This document shows, one piece after another, positions 55,439 to 63,445 of a DNA stretch of 64,000 nucleotides. The first letter of the stretch is position 1. Each line of letters opens with the position of its first letter. The notes below the pieces were generated by a model. That model worked only from the letters and a program-made list of their open reading frames with translations, searched no databases and was not told where the DNA came from. Made by a program: the position numbers and the translations under genes. The stretch is taken from NCBI GenBank assembly GCA_018222605.1, contig JAAEZZ010000001.1, positions 124,001 to 188,000 on the forward strand. The letters are read 5' to 3'. This stretch comes from Alphaproteobacteria bacterium (GTDB lineage Bacteria; Pseudomonadota; Alphaproteobacteria; Caulobacterales; Hyphomonadaceae).

Positions 55439-56605
55439 ATGAAACTTTCTGATTATGGATTATCGCGTGAGCGTGGCTTCCTTTCTTCATTTGAGCCAAC
55501 AGAGGTAGAATTACCCGGTTTTCTGAAGCCCGCCCGCGAGACCGCCCTCGCCCTGCCGAGCATCCTGCCGACCGGCCGGGTCCGTGCGCACCTGGAGGCG
55601 CTGCCAACGGTCGACCTCAGGGAGTTCTGCACAACAGCGCCGGAAGCCGAGCAGCGTATCGCCATGCTGCACTACAGTTTCATGGTTCAGTCCTATGTCT
55701 GGGGAGAGCCTGACGCGCCGAATGTGCTGCCTGCCTGCCTCGCCGTGCCGATCTGGCAGCTTGGGCAGAGCCTCGGCCAGCCACCCCTTCTGCCCTATTC
55801 CAGCTACACGCTCGAAAACTGGGGACGTTTTGATACCAGCGGCCCGATCAATTTGTCCAACATCTACACGCTACAGCATTTTGATGGTGGCCTGGACGAG
55901 GCCTGGTTCATTCTGGTCCATGTCGCAATAGAGGCGCGCGCTGGCGAATTGCTGGAAGAAACCACACGGCTGATCCAGCATGTGAACGAGGAAGACGCCC
56001 CGGCCATCGAGGCGAGCCTGACAGCCATGTCTGCCGCATGGGATGACATCAATGCCATCTTCGACCGGATGCCGGAGCGCTGCGATCCCTATATCTATTT
56101 CCACCGCGTGCGGCCTTGGATTCATGGCTGGAAGAACAACCCTGCGCTTGGCGCCGGGCTTGTCTATGAAGGCGTGGAAGAAACAGGCGGTGCCCCGCAG
56201 GCCTTCCGGGGGCAGACAGGCTCGCAATCTTCCATCGTGCCGGTGATGGATGCCCTGTTCAGTGTTGGCCATGCCGCAGATCCGCTGCGCACTTTCCTGG
56301 ACGAGTTGCATGCCTATCGCCCGCCCTCGCATCGTCGATTCATTGAAGATGTCCGCGCGAGGAGCGGCCTTCGCCAATATCTGGAAGGCACGCGCAATAC
56401 GTCCCTGACGAAGCTCTATAATGACAATGTCAGTCAGCTCGCCCGCTTCCGCACGCGGCATCTCGAATATGCGGCCAGCTATATCAACAAGCAGTCAAAG
56501 GGCGGCGCGGGGAATGATCCCGATGTCGGCACTGGCGGCACGCCCTTCATGAAATATCTGAAGAAGCACCGCGACGAGGCGGAGGCGCACCTCCTGACTG
56601 TCTAG
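55439..56605 (+). CDS. Indoleamine 2,3-dioxygenase family protein
   Basis: 388 aa, heme dioxygenase that opens the indole ring of tryptophan-like substrates. The proximal heme histidine is H298 in RPPSHRRFI (compare PPAHRNFL in the human enzyme); the distal-pocket arginine stretch FHRVRPWIHGWKNN (221-234) and FRGQTGSQSSIVPVMDALF (257-273) match; the C-terminal GGTPFMKYLKKHRDE is diagnostic. ATG 55439 has GGATGGAG. No other kynurenine genes are in the window. Cell location is cytoplasmic (no signal). Confidence 0.88.
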   Translation: MKLSDYGLSRERGFLSSFEPTEVELPGFLKPARETALALPSILPTGRVRAHLEALPTVDLREFCTTAPEAEQRIAMLHYSFMVQSYVWGEPDAPNVLPACLAVPIWQLGQSLGQPPLLPYSSYTLENWGRFDTSGPINLSNIYTLQHFDGGLDEAWFILVHVAIEARAGELLEETTRLIQHVNEEDAPAIEASLTAMSAAWDDINAIFDRMPERCDPYIYFHRVRPWIHGWKNNPALGAGLVYEGVEETGGAPQAFRGQTGSQSSIVPVMDALFSVGHAADPLRTFLDELHAYRPPSHRRFIEDVRARSGLRQYLEGTRNTSLTKLYNDNVSQLARFRTRHLEYAASYINKQSKGGAGNDPDVGTGGTPFMKYLKKHRDEAEAHLLTV

Positions 56606-56617
56606 GCCTGCTCCCAA

Positions 56618-57031
56618 TCAGTCAACACAGATCGTCGGCGTGGCCTTGCCGTCTTCGATGGTAGCATAACACCCGAACGGGCTGTCGGTGACCTGGCATG
56701 TGCCGGTGACGGTCTCGTCAGGCTGCGGCATCGTCTCGCTGATGTTCAGGCGGCATTGGCCCAGGCAATCATCATTGTCGGAACAGGTCTTGCCCGCATC
56801 GGCATAGGTCTGGATGCATTGCTGCCAGCCCAGCATGCCGTCACGGCGTACTTCCCCACCCGCGGCTTCGCATTCGGCGCGTTCGGCGGCGGTCGCGGCT
56901 TCTCCTGCGAACTGGATCTTCTCATACGGGTCAGCCCCGCCGCCATAGGCCTGATCCTCGCCGTAAACCTCTTGAAGATAGGCGCACCCGGCCAGCAGGA
57001 TGAAAGAGGCAAGCAAAAGAACTCGGCGCAT
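56618..57031 (-). CDS. Cysteine-rich lipoprotein of unknown function
   Basis: 137 aa. Lipoprotein signal MRRVLLLASFILLAGC with lipobox LAGC (Cys16). The mature part has cysteines in C-x(n) pairs: AECEAAGG, QQCIQTY, KTCSDNDDCLGQCR, GTCQV, FGCYAT, TICVD, suggesting four disulfides. The end GCYATIEDGKATPTICVD is a pattern I associate with an uncharacterised alphaproteobacterial family. ATG 57031 is chosen because it begins the signal peptide. Confidence 0.78.
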   Translation of the reverse strand: MRRVLLLASFILLAGCAYLQEVYGEDQAYGGGADPYEKIQFAGEAATAAERAECEAAGGEVRRDGMLGWQQCIQTYADAGKTCSDNDDCLGQCRLNISETMPQPDETVTGTCQVTDSPFGCYATIEDGKATPTICVD

Positions 57032-57294
57032 ATGATGGCTCCTGGAAAATGCGGGCTTCTGTGCATCAGCCCCTGAGATTACCAGACTATGCCTGCTCAC
57101 CCTCGTCAAGAAACCGAACCTCCAATCAGCACTACAGACTCAGCGATTTTAAGGGGCCTGCCAAGGCGCTCAAAGATCGCGCTGGCACGGAATTCGCATT
57201 GAAAAATGGAACGATATGAAGGCTCTCGCATAAATTATAGTAATCCCCCGTGCGAATGGGGGTGACAGCCGCAATACAAAGGATGCACGAACAT

Positions 57295-57591
57295 ATGGTA
57301 TCCGCTGCCGGGATCGAACGCCAAATCATCGGGACATCCAATGTCTCCGTCGATGATGCGATCGAACGCGGCCTGACAGCAGCGCATATCAAATATGGTG
57401 CCCCCACCTGGTTCAATGTCGGCAATGTCCGCGGCATCATCCACAATGGCCGCGTGACCCATTATGAAGTGACGCTGGAACTCGGCTTTGACCTGCCTGA
57501 GAGAGCCCATGAAGCGGGCGACTATTTCCGCTCGGCCTGCCGCGGCAGCCCCCTTCAGCGCATGCGCCCCAGCATGGACGTGCGCTACTAG
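57295..57591 (+). CDS. Dodecin family flavin-binding protein
   Basis: 98 aa from ATG 57295. The core (about 8-67) matches dodecin: IIGTSNVSVDDAIERGL, WFNV with the flavin-stacking W39, RGIIHNGRVTHYEVTLELGF. The usual Gln of the flavin site (HxQVT) is Glu58. Dodecins form hollow dodecamers that store or buffer flavins. About 28 residues extend past the normal end. The frame is open from GTG 57250, but those upstream codons sit in a CCCCC/GGGGG hairpin (57245-57262), so the later ATG is favoured; the start is uncertain. Confidence 0.82.
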   Translation: MVSAAGIERQIIGTSNVSVDDAIERGLTAAHIKYGAPTWFNVGNVRGIIHNGRVTHYEVTLELGFDLPERAHEAGDYFRSACRGSPLQRMRPSMDVRY

Positions 57592-58295
57592 CCCTTGAAC
57601 CCCTTTGCCACGACAAAGATTTCCGGGCTGCCCGCACGACTGGCAGGCGGCTTGATGTGCTTCACGGTCTTGAAGTGCGCTTTAAGCGCGTCCAGCACAT
57701 CCTTGGTCGCTCCACCCTGAAACACTTTCGAACAGAAATTCCCGCCCGGTGCGAGGTGCTCGATGGCGAAGGCCACGGCCATCTCGACCAGAGCCACGGT
57801 GCGCAAATGGTCCGTCTGCTTGTGGCCCGTCGTATTGGCCGCCATGTCTGACAGGACCAGATCCGGTTTGCCGGTCAGCCCCTTCAGCAGTTCGGCCACA
57901 TCATTCGGTTCGGTCACATCACCCTGCACGATATGTGCGCCCGGCACCGGCTCGACTGGCAACAGGTCTATCCCCGCCACCTCGATCGCGCCTTTTTCCA
58001 GCGCGACCTGCATCCAGCCACCCGGCGCGCAGCCAAGATCCACTACACGCTGGCCCTTGCGCAGCAGGCCTATCTTCTCGTCAATTTCCAGCAGCTTGTA
58101 GGCCGCTCGCGCGCGATAGCCCTCATCCTTTGCCTTGCGCACATAGGGGTCCTGCAACTGGCGCTCGATCCAGCGCTTGGAGCTTTCATTCTTGGCCCGG
58201 TGCGCCGTCACCTTCCGCTCGCTCATCTGGCGGCCGGATGTGTTCTTGTCTGCCTTGCCGGGGCCCTTCCAGCGGCGCTTGTTGTCATCCGGCAT
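57588..58295 (-). CDS. rlmE: 23S rRNA 2'-O-ribose methyltransferase RlmE (FtsJ/RrmJ)
   Basis: 235 aa. Methylates U2552 of 23S rRNA in the large-subunit A loop. SAM motif DLGCAPGGW (about 86-94), catalytic K-D-K-E set visible in RARAAYKL (K), LSDMAAN (D), SKVFQGG (K) and SPEIFVV (E). A basic N-terminal extension of about 45 residues is usual in alphaproteobacteria. Overlaps the ppx/gppA stop by 11 bases, so the two are coupled. Confidence 0.94.
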   Translation of the reverse strand: MPDDNKRRWKGPGKADKNTSGRQMSERKVTAHRAKNESSKRWIERQLQDPYVRKAKDEGYRARAAYKLLEIDEKIGLLRKGQRVVDLGCAPGGWMQVALEKGAIEVAGIDLLPVEPVPGAHIVQGDVTEPNDVAELLKGLTGKPDLVLSDMAANTTGHKQTDHLRTVALVEMAVAFAIEHLAPGGNFCSKVFQGGATKDVLDALKAHFKTVKHIKPPASRAGSPEIFVVAKGFKG

Positions 58296-59430
58296 GTCCA
58301 GCTTCTCCGCTTGTCGTATTGGGTGTTGATGCTTGGCCCATCTCGCCAGTCTTCTTGCCGCCGCGCCCGCCCCGGCGTTTCCGGCGCGGTTTCTTCTGGC
58401 CGTACATCATGCTCAGCAACAGGCCCTCTCTCAGGCCCCGGTCGCCAACGCGCATGCGCCCGGCCGGAAAGGCCGTCCAGAGAGAGTCCAGAATAGCACA
58501 GCCCGCCAGCATCAGTCCCGCGCGCTCTTCCCCAATGGTTGGCAGCGCCGCGCGGCCATCCGGGCCGGACTCCACTAACAGACGCAGCACATCCTGGCCC
58601 GATTTACGGCTCAGCCAGGTGCCGTCCACCCGGTCCCGTCGATACCGGTCCAGCTTCAAATGCACCCCGGCGAGGCAGGTCACGGTGCCGGATGTGCCGA
58701 TCAGATGCGCCCCGCGCTGCCCCATGGCAGACCGGATGGCCGGCGTCCCCTGCCAGGCATCAATCACGCCGGCACAATGACCCATCATGGCAGGATAGGC
58801 TTCTGCCTCGGGCAGGTGCGCGAAAGCCTCGGTCAGCGTCACGACGCCCAGCGGCAGGCTGGTCCAGTTCTGGATCGGTGCACGATGGATCAGCCCTTTC
58901 AGGCCGTTCGCACGGGCCATCTCGGCATTGAGCCAGGACAATTCGGTTGAGCCGCCGCCTATATCCACGACCAGCACAGACGGCGCATCTCCGCCGATCA
59001 GGTCATGACAGCCAATGCTGGCCAGCCGCGCCTCTTCCTTGGCGCCGATGATCTTGAAGGTCAGGCCCGTTTCCTCATGCACACGGCGGATGAAATCCGG
59101 GCCGTTCTCGGCTTTCCGGCAGGCTTCTGTCGCGATGCAGCGTACCTTGCCGACACCATTAGCCTTCAGTTTCCGGCGGATCGCGTGCATCGCATCCATG
59201 GCCCGCTCAATCGAGGCATCGGATAGGCGGCCTGTCTCGTGAAGGCCCTCCCCCAAACGTGCAATCTGGGAATGCGAATCGACCACACGGAAAGTCTTCC
59301 CGTGTGGCGCAGCCACCAGCAGGCGGCAATTATTTGTCCCAAGATCCACGGCAGCATACAGCTCCGAGGGCTTGGCGGGGCGCGGTCGGCCGCGATTACC
59401 GCGCCGTCCCGCTGCTTTTTTGTCAGCCAT
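58285..59430 (-). CDS. Ppx/GppA family phosphatase
   Basis: 381 aa. Exopolyphosphatase or guanosine pentaphosphatase family, ASKHA fold: phosphate-1 motif AAVDLGTNNCRLL (about 25-37), ATEACRKAENG, phosphate-2 motif LVVDIGGGSTELSW, and GTSGTVTCLAG. A basic N-terminal tail and a Lys/Arg-rich end (KKPRRKRRGGRGG). Lacks the C-terminal HD-like domain of full-length Ppx, as is common in alphaproteobacteria. ATG 59430 is preferred; ATG 59460 is possible. Divergent from hspQ. Confidence 0.88.
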   Translation of the reverse strand: MADKKAAGRRGNRGRPRPAKPSELYAAVDLGTNNCRLLVAAPHGKTFRVVDSHSQIARLGEGLHETGRLSDASIERAMDAMHAIRRKLKANGVGKVRCIATEACRKAENGPDFIRRVHEETGLTFKIIGAKEEARLASIGCHDLIGGDAPSVLVVDIGGGSTELSWLNAEMARANGLKGLIHRAPIQNWTSLPLGVVTLTEAFAHLPEAEAYPAMMGHCAGVIDAWQGTPAIRSAMGQRGAHLIGTSGTVTCLAGVHLKLDRYRRDRVDGTWLSRKSGQDVLRLLVESGPDGRAALPTIGEERAGLMLAGCAILDSLWTAFPAGRMRVGDRGLREGLLLSMMYGQKKPRRKRRGGRGGKKTGEMGQASTPNTTSGEAGHAG

Positions 59431-59481
59431 AGTGTGGCCCAAATTTATGTCTTGTTGCATGGTGTATCACAGGAGCGGGAA

Positions 59482-59934
59482 ATGGCCAGACGCACATCTC
59501 TCTTCGGATGGCTGCGACGCAGCAAAAAGACCGGAGGTCGCAAGACCTCTGATGGCGCCCTATTGCTCGACAAACCCGTCAATCCGGACCATCTCTATAA
59601 TGACGTGACCCCGCTGGTTGCGAAGTTCCAGATTGGCCAGGTCGTGCGCCACCGACACTTCCCTTTCCGGGGCATCATCTTTGATGTGGACCCTGTCTTT
59701 GCGAATACGGAAGACTGGTATCAATCCATCCCCGAAGAAGTGCGCCCCCGCAAAGATCAGCCCTTCTATCACCTCTTCGCCGAGAATGAGCGCACGCACT
59801 ATGTCGCCTATGTCTCGGAACAGAATCTGGTTCCGGACGAGTCAGATTCCCCGCTCAACCACCCGGACATCCCGGAATGGTTCGACCTGACCCCGCGTGG
59901 CACTTATGAGCTGAAAAAAGGCGTCGCAAACTAG
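59482..59934 (+). CDS. hspQ: Heat shock protein HspQ
   Basis: 150 aa. Core (about 46-140): KFQIGQVVRHRHFPFRGII, DVDPVFANTEDWYQSIPEEVRP, KDQPFYHLFAENE, TVAY-like HYVAYVSEQNL, all strongly HspQ. The E. coli protein is about 105 residues; a basic N-terminal extension of about 45 residues precedes the core here. HspQ regulates Lon proteolysis in gammaproteobacteria. The ATG follows AGGAGCGGGA. Confidence 0.93.
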   Translation: MARRTSLFGWLRRSKKTGGRKTSDGALLLDKPVNPDHLYNDVTPLVAKFQIGQVVRHRHFPFRGIIFDVDPVFANTEDWYQSIPEEVRPRKDQPFYHLFAENERTHYVAYVSEQNLVPDESDSPLNHPDIPEWFDLTPRGTYELKKGVAN

Positions 59935-59964
59935 GCTGGCGCGATCATCGTGCGCCTGTAATGT

Positions 59965-61740
59965 TCAGTGCAGATAGAACATGTAGATGGCCAGGCTGGT
60001 TGCGAAGCCGACCACCAGATTCATCGGCACCCCAATCTTCAGGAAGTCAGAAAAGCGGTAATTGCCTGCCGCATGAACAATCGTGTTCGTCTGATAGCCA
60101 ATCGGGGAGGCAAAACTCGCGCTGGCCCCGAACATCACCGCCACGACCAGGGCGCGGGGCTCTATCCCCAGCTGACCGCCTACAGCGATCACCAGTGGCG
60201 TCATGATCACGGCCACAGCCGTATTCGTCACCACTTCCGTCAGGCCTGAGGTCAGCAGGTAGATCAACAGCACCAGCCAGAACGGCGAGGCCATCCTCAG
60301 CACAGGCTCCAACCCGCTGACCAGAGTCTCGACGCCGCCCGCAGACTGCAGCCCCTCACCCACCATCAGCATGGCCACAATCAGCGCCAGCACGCTGGCA
60401 TCCATCGCCTCGAAAGCATCATTCAGCGTCAGGCAGCCAAAGGCCAGCACCGCTCCGACGCCGATCATGGAGGTGATCAATAGCGGCACGCCCAGCACGG
60501 CAGACGACAGGATCACGGCCAGCAGGATCGCGATTGCCAAGGGCCCGCGTTGGCGCCGGAACGGTTGCACCTTCAGGGAGCGATCCACTACCAGCGCACT
60601 CGACGCTGCCAACTCACGTAATTCTTCCGGCGTGCCGTCTACAATCATGTGGTCACCGGCTTTCAGACGCGCATTCGCCAGGTTTGGTCCCGGCAGGCTG
60701 CCAAACCGGGTCAGGCCGCGCACCGTCACCGCATGGCGGGAGAGGTATGACATGTCGGAAATGCGCCGACCGATATTCGGGTCGCTTGACGTCACGGTGA
60801 TATGGGCATGCTCTTCCTCGCCGCCTTCATGCTGACGCATCTTGATACCGATCCGGAACAGGCCGCTATCGACTAGCGTGATCAGCTCCTCGAGATTGGC
60901 CCGCAAGGTGATGCGGTCACCCGCCTTCAGCTCTGCGCCTTCTTGTGTGATGGCCAGGCGCTGATTTCCCCGGTTCAGGGAGACGATATTGATGCCCTTC
61001 TTGGTCAGCTCCGGCACATCTTCCGCCAGCTTGCCCTCTGCCGCAGAATCTTCCCGGACGAATACATCGGTCAGATAGGACGTATCGAGCGCTGGCGCCT
61101 TCACATCACCCAGGTCTTTTGGCAGCAACAGCCAGCCGAGCCCCAGCAGCATCGCAACACCAAAAGCAAACGTCACGAGCCCCACAGGCGTGATCTCGAA
61201 AACGCTGAACCGCTCCAGTCCGCTCTCATGCGCCACCCCCGCCACCAGCAGGTTCGTGGACGTCCCGATCAAGGTGCACGTCCCGCCCAGTATCGAGATA
61301 TAGGACAGCGGGATCAGCAGCTTCTTCTCGGAAATCTTCAGCCGCTGCGCCAGTTCGATCACAATTGGCAGCAGGATCACGACCACGGCCGTATTGTTCA
61401 CAAAGGCCGAAGCTATCGAAACGGTCGCGCCCAGCAACAGCAAGGCCCCCATCGTAGACGTATCGGCCACTTTCAGCACCGTCGCCGCCAGGGCATCCAG
61501 CACCCCGGTCCGCCTGAGAGAGGCAGCCAGAATGAACATCGCCCCGATCGTGATGGGCGCACTGTTGGAAAAGGCTGCAGCAATGCCATCCTGATCCAGG
61601 TAGCCAAGCAACAGAAACCCCGCCGCCCCGATCAAGGCCAGGGCCGCTGCAGGCAACAGTTCCAGGAAGAAGCCGACAAACATCAGCGCAAGAATGCTGA
61701 GGGAAATCAGGGCAGCATGCTCTGAGAGAAACAGCTCCAT
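59965..61740 (-). CDS. SLC13/DASS-type permease with RCK_C domains
   Basis: 591 aa inner-membrane transporter. About five to six helices (to about 205), a soluble insert (about 210-380) with two TrkA-C/RCK_C modules (KLAEDVPELTKKGINIVSLNRG; RRISDMSYLSRHAVTVRGL), then six further helices. SNT-type motifs: VNNTAVVVILLP, GTSTNLLVAG and TNTAVAVIMTPL. Family members move dicarboxylates or sulfate with Na+; substrate not deducible. Confidence 0.9.
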   Translation of the reverse strand: MELFLSEHAALISLSILALMFVGFFLELLPAAALALIGAAGFLLLGYLDQDGIAAAFSNSAPITIGAMFILAASLRRTGVLDALAATVLKVADTSTMGALLLLGATVSIASAFVNNTAVVVILLPIVIELAQRLKISEKKLLIPLSYISILGGTCTLIGTSTNLLVAGVAHESGLERFSVFEITPVGLVTFAFGVAMLLGLGWLLLPKDLGDVKAPALDTSYLTDVFVREDSAAEGKLAEDVPELTKKGINIVSLNRGNQRLAITQEGAELKAGDRITLRANLEELITLVDSGLFRIGIKMRQHEGGEEEHAHITVTSSDPNIGRRISDMSYLSRHAVTVRGLTRFGSLPGPNLANARLKAGDHMIVDGTPEELRELAASSALVVDRSLKVQPFRRQRGPLAIAILLAVILSSAVLGVPLLITSMIGVGAVLAFGCLTLNDAFEAMDASVLALIVAMLMVGEGLQSAGGVETLVSGLEPVLRMASPFWLVLLIYLLTSGLTEVVTNTAVAVIMTPLVIAVGGQLGIEPRALVVAVMFGASASFASPIGYQTNTIVHAAGNYRFSDFLKIGVPMNLVVGFATSLAIYMFYLH

Positions 61741-61825
61741 ATGGGCGATCCTGTCGTAAAACTTCCAGTGACAACGCCCGCCTACAGTGCTGGTTGCATA
61801 AGCTTGGACAGCTTTTGAGGCTTAT

Positions 61826-63286
61826 TTATTTCGCCTGCGCCCGCTCAATCGCTGCTGTCGTCGACTGACCGTCTACCAGTGGCACGATATGGACGCTGCC
61901 GCCACGCGCCTGAACAATGTCCGCGCCGACAATCGTATCGATGGAATAATCGCCGCCCTTGACCAGAAGATCCGGTTGCAGCGCCTCGATCAGGTCAAGC
62001 GGCGTGTCTTCCTCAAACACGACGACCGCATCCACAGCCATGAGGCCGGACAGGACACGCGCCCGCGAATCCGCATTGTTGACTGGCCGGCTCGGCCCTT
62101 TCAGGCGAGAGACTGAGGCATCCGAATTCAGCCCCACAACAAGGCGTCCACAACGGGACTTTGCCTCTTCCAGAACGCGCAGATGTCCGGGGTGGAGTAT
62201 GTCAAAGCAGCCATTGGTAAAGCCAACCGTCAGGCCGGTATCGCGCCAGGCTTCCACCTGGGCCTTCGCTGCGTCGAGCGACAGATAGCTGACCCCGCCA
62301 TTGCGCAGGCCCAACAGCAGGGCCGTCTCCAGTTCCGCCGCAGAAACAGTCGCCGTCCCTGCCTTGCCCACAGCAATGCCGGAGGCTGCAATCGCCAGGC
62401 TGACCGCATCGGACAGGCTGCCCCCGCCCGCAAGGCCCAGCGCCAGTGCAGCAATGCTCGTATCTCCCGCACCGGAGACATCATACACTTCACGCGCCTG
62501 CCCGCTGTGATGCTGCGGAGCCTCGCCCTCCTCGGCGAAGCTCATGCCCTTGGCCGCGCGCGTCACGACGACGGATTTTGCCGGCAGGACGGATTGCGCG
62601 GCGGTCAGTGCCATCTCGATCTCCTGATCGGACTCTACCGGCAGGCCCAGCGCAATCGCCAGTTCGCTCGCATTCGGCTTCAGCAGGTCTACCGCGCCAT
62701 AGCGCGCAAAATCCCGTCCTTTCGGGTCCGCAATCACCGGCACGCCATTCTCAGCGCCTGCTTTCAGCGCGGCGGCGATGACACCATCCGTCACCGCACC
62801 CTTGGCATAGTCTGACAGGATGATCACAGCCGCATTCTTTGCTTCATCCGCAATGGAGGCAATCAGTTCGGCTTCGGAGGCGGAATCGATTGTGGCCGTA
62901 TCCTCGGCGTCCACGCGCAGCAATTGCTGGCCACCTGCCACAAAGCGCGTTTTCAGCGTCGTGCTGCGTCCGCGCATGGCGATCAGGTCGGCCTCTATGC
63001 CCTCGATATTGCCCAGCAATTCGGCCAGCTCCCGGCCCTCGGCATCATCTCCCACGACGCCCAGCAGGCTGGCAGACATGCCCAGTGATGCCAGATTGCG
63101 CGCGACATTGCCTGCCCCACCCGGCATGGCCGCTTCCCGGGCCCGGCGCATGATTGGCACTGGCGCTTCGGGAGAAATGCGTGTGACACTGCCATAGACA
63201 AAGCGATCCAGCATCACATCGCCCACACAGACCACACGCTTGCCAGAAGCGGCCCGGATCAGGCCTGTTAGGGGTGCACCTGCCAT
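61826..63286 (-). CDS. hldE: Bifunctional heptose-7-phosphate kinase / heptose-1-phosphate adenylyltransferase
   Basis: 486 aa. Makes ADP-heptose precursor for lipopolysaccharide. PfkB-type kinase at 1-325 (VGDVMLDRFVYG, ending DVSGAGDTSIAALAL) and a nucleotidyltransferase from about 350 with GCFDILHPGHLRVLEEAK and VKGGDYSIDTIVG. ATG 63286 lies near an AAGGAAAG-containing leader; the frame to 63349 is not similar. Implies a heptose-containing LPS core, with the other hld genes elsewhere. Confidence 0.94.
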   Translation of the reverse strand: MAGAPLTGLIRAASGKRVVCVGDVMLDRFVYGSVTRISPEAPVPIMRRAREAAMPGGAGNVARNLASLGMSASLLGVVGDDAEGRELAELLGNIEGIEADLIAMRGRSTTLKTRFVAGGQQLLRVDAEDTATIDSASEAELIASIADEAKNAAVIILSDYAKGAVTDGVIAAALKAGAENGVPVIADPKGRDFARYGAVDLLKPNASELAIALGLPVESDQEIEMALTAAQSVLPAKSVVVTRAAKGMSFAEEGEAPQHHSGQAREVYDVSGAGDTSIAALALGLAGGGSLSDAVSLAIAASGIAVGKAGTATVSAAELETALLLGLRNGGVSYLSLDAAKAQVEAWRDTGLTVGFTNGCFDILHPGHLRVLEEAKSRCGRLVVGLNSDASVSRLKGPSRPVNNADSRARVLSGLMAVDAVVVFEEDTPLDLIEALQPDLLVKGGDYSIDTIVGADIVQARGGSVHIVPLVDGQSTTAAIERAQAK

Positions 63287-63445
63287 GACGTCTACCTGTC
63301 TTTCCTTGTGGTTGATTCCACGCCTTGTGGTCCACCTATAACCGGGCAAACTCAGGGGCGGAAGGCTAAGCGCTCATGCGGTTGATCCAGTTGGCGACTT
63401 CACGCGTAAAGACTGCACAACACCCGAGAAGACTTGAGGAAATTC

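Noticed and set aside
57749-58780. 343-codon Pro/Arg/Ser-rich frame opposite rlmE and ppx/gppA
   Set aside because: Crosses two genuine genes on the other strand and has only low-complexity composition.
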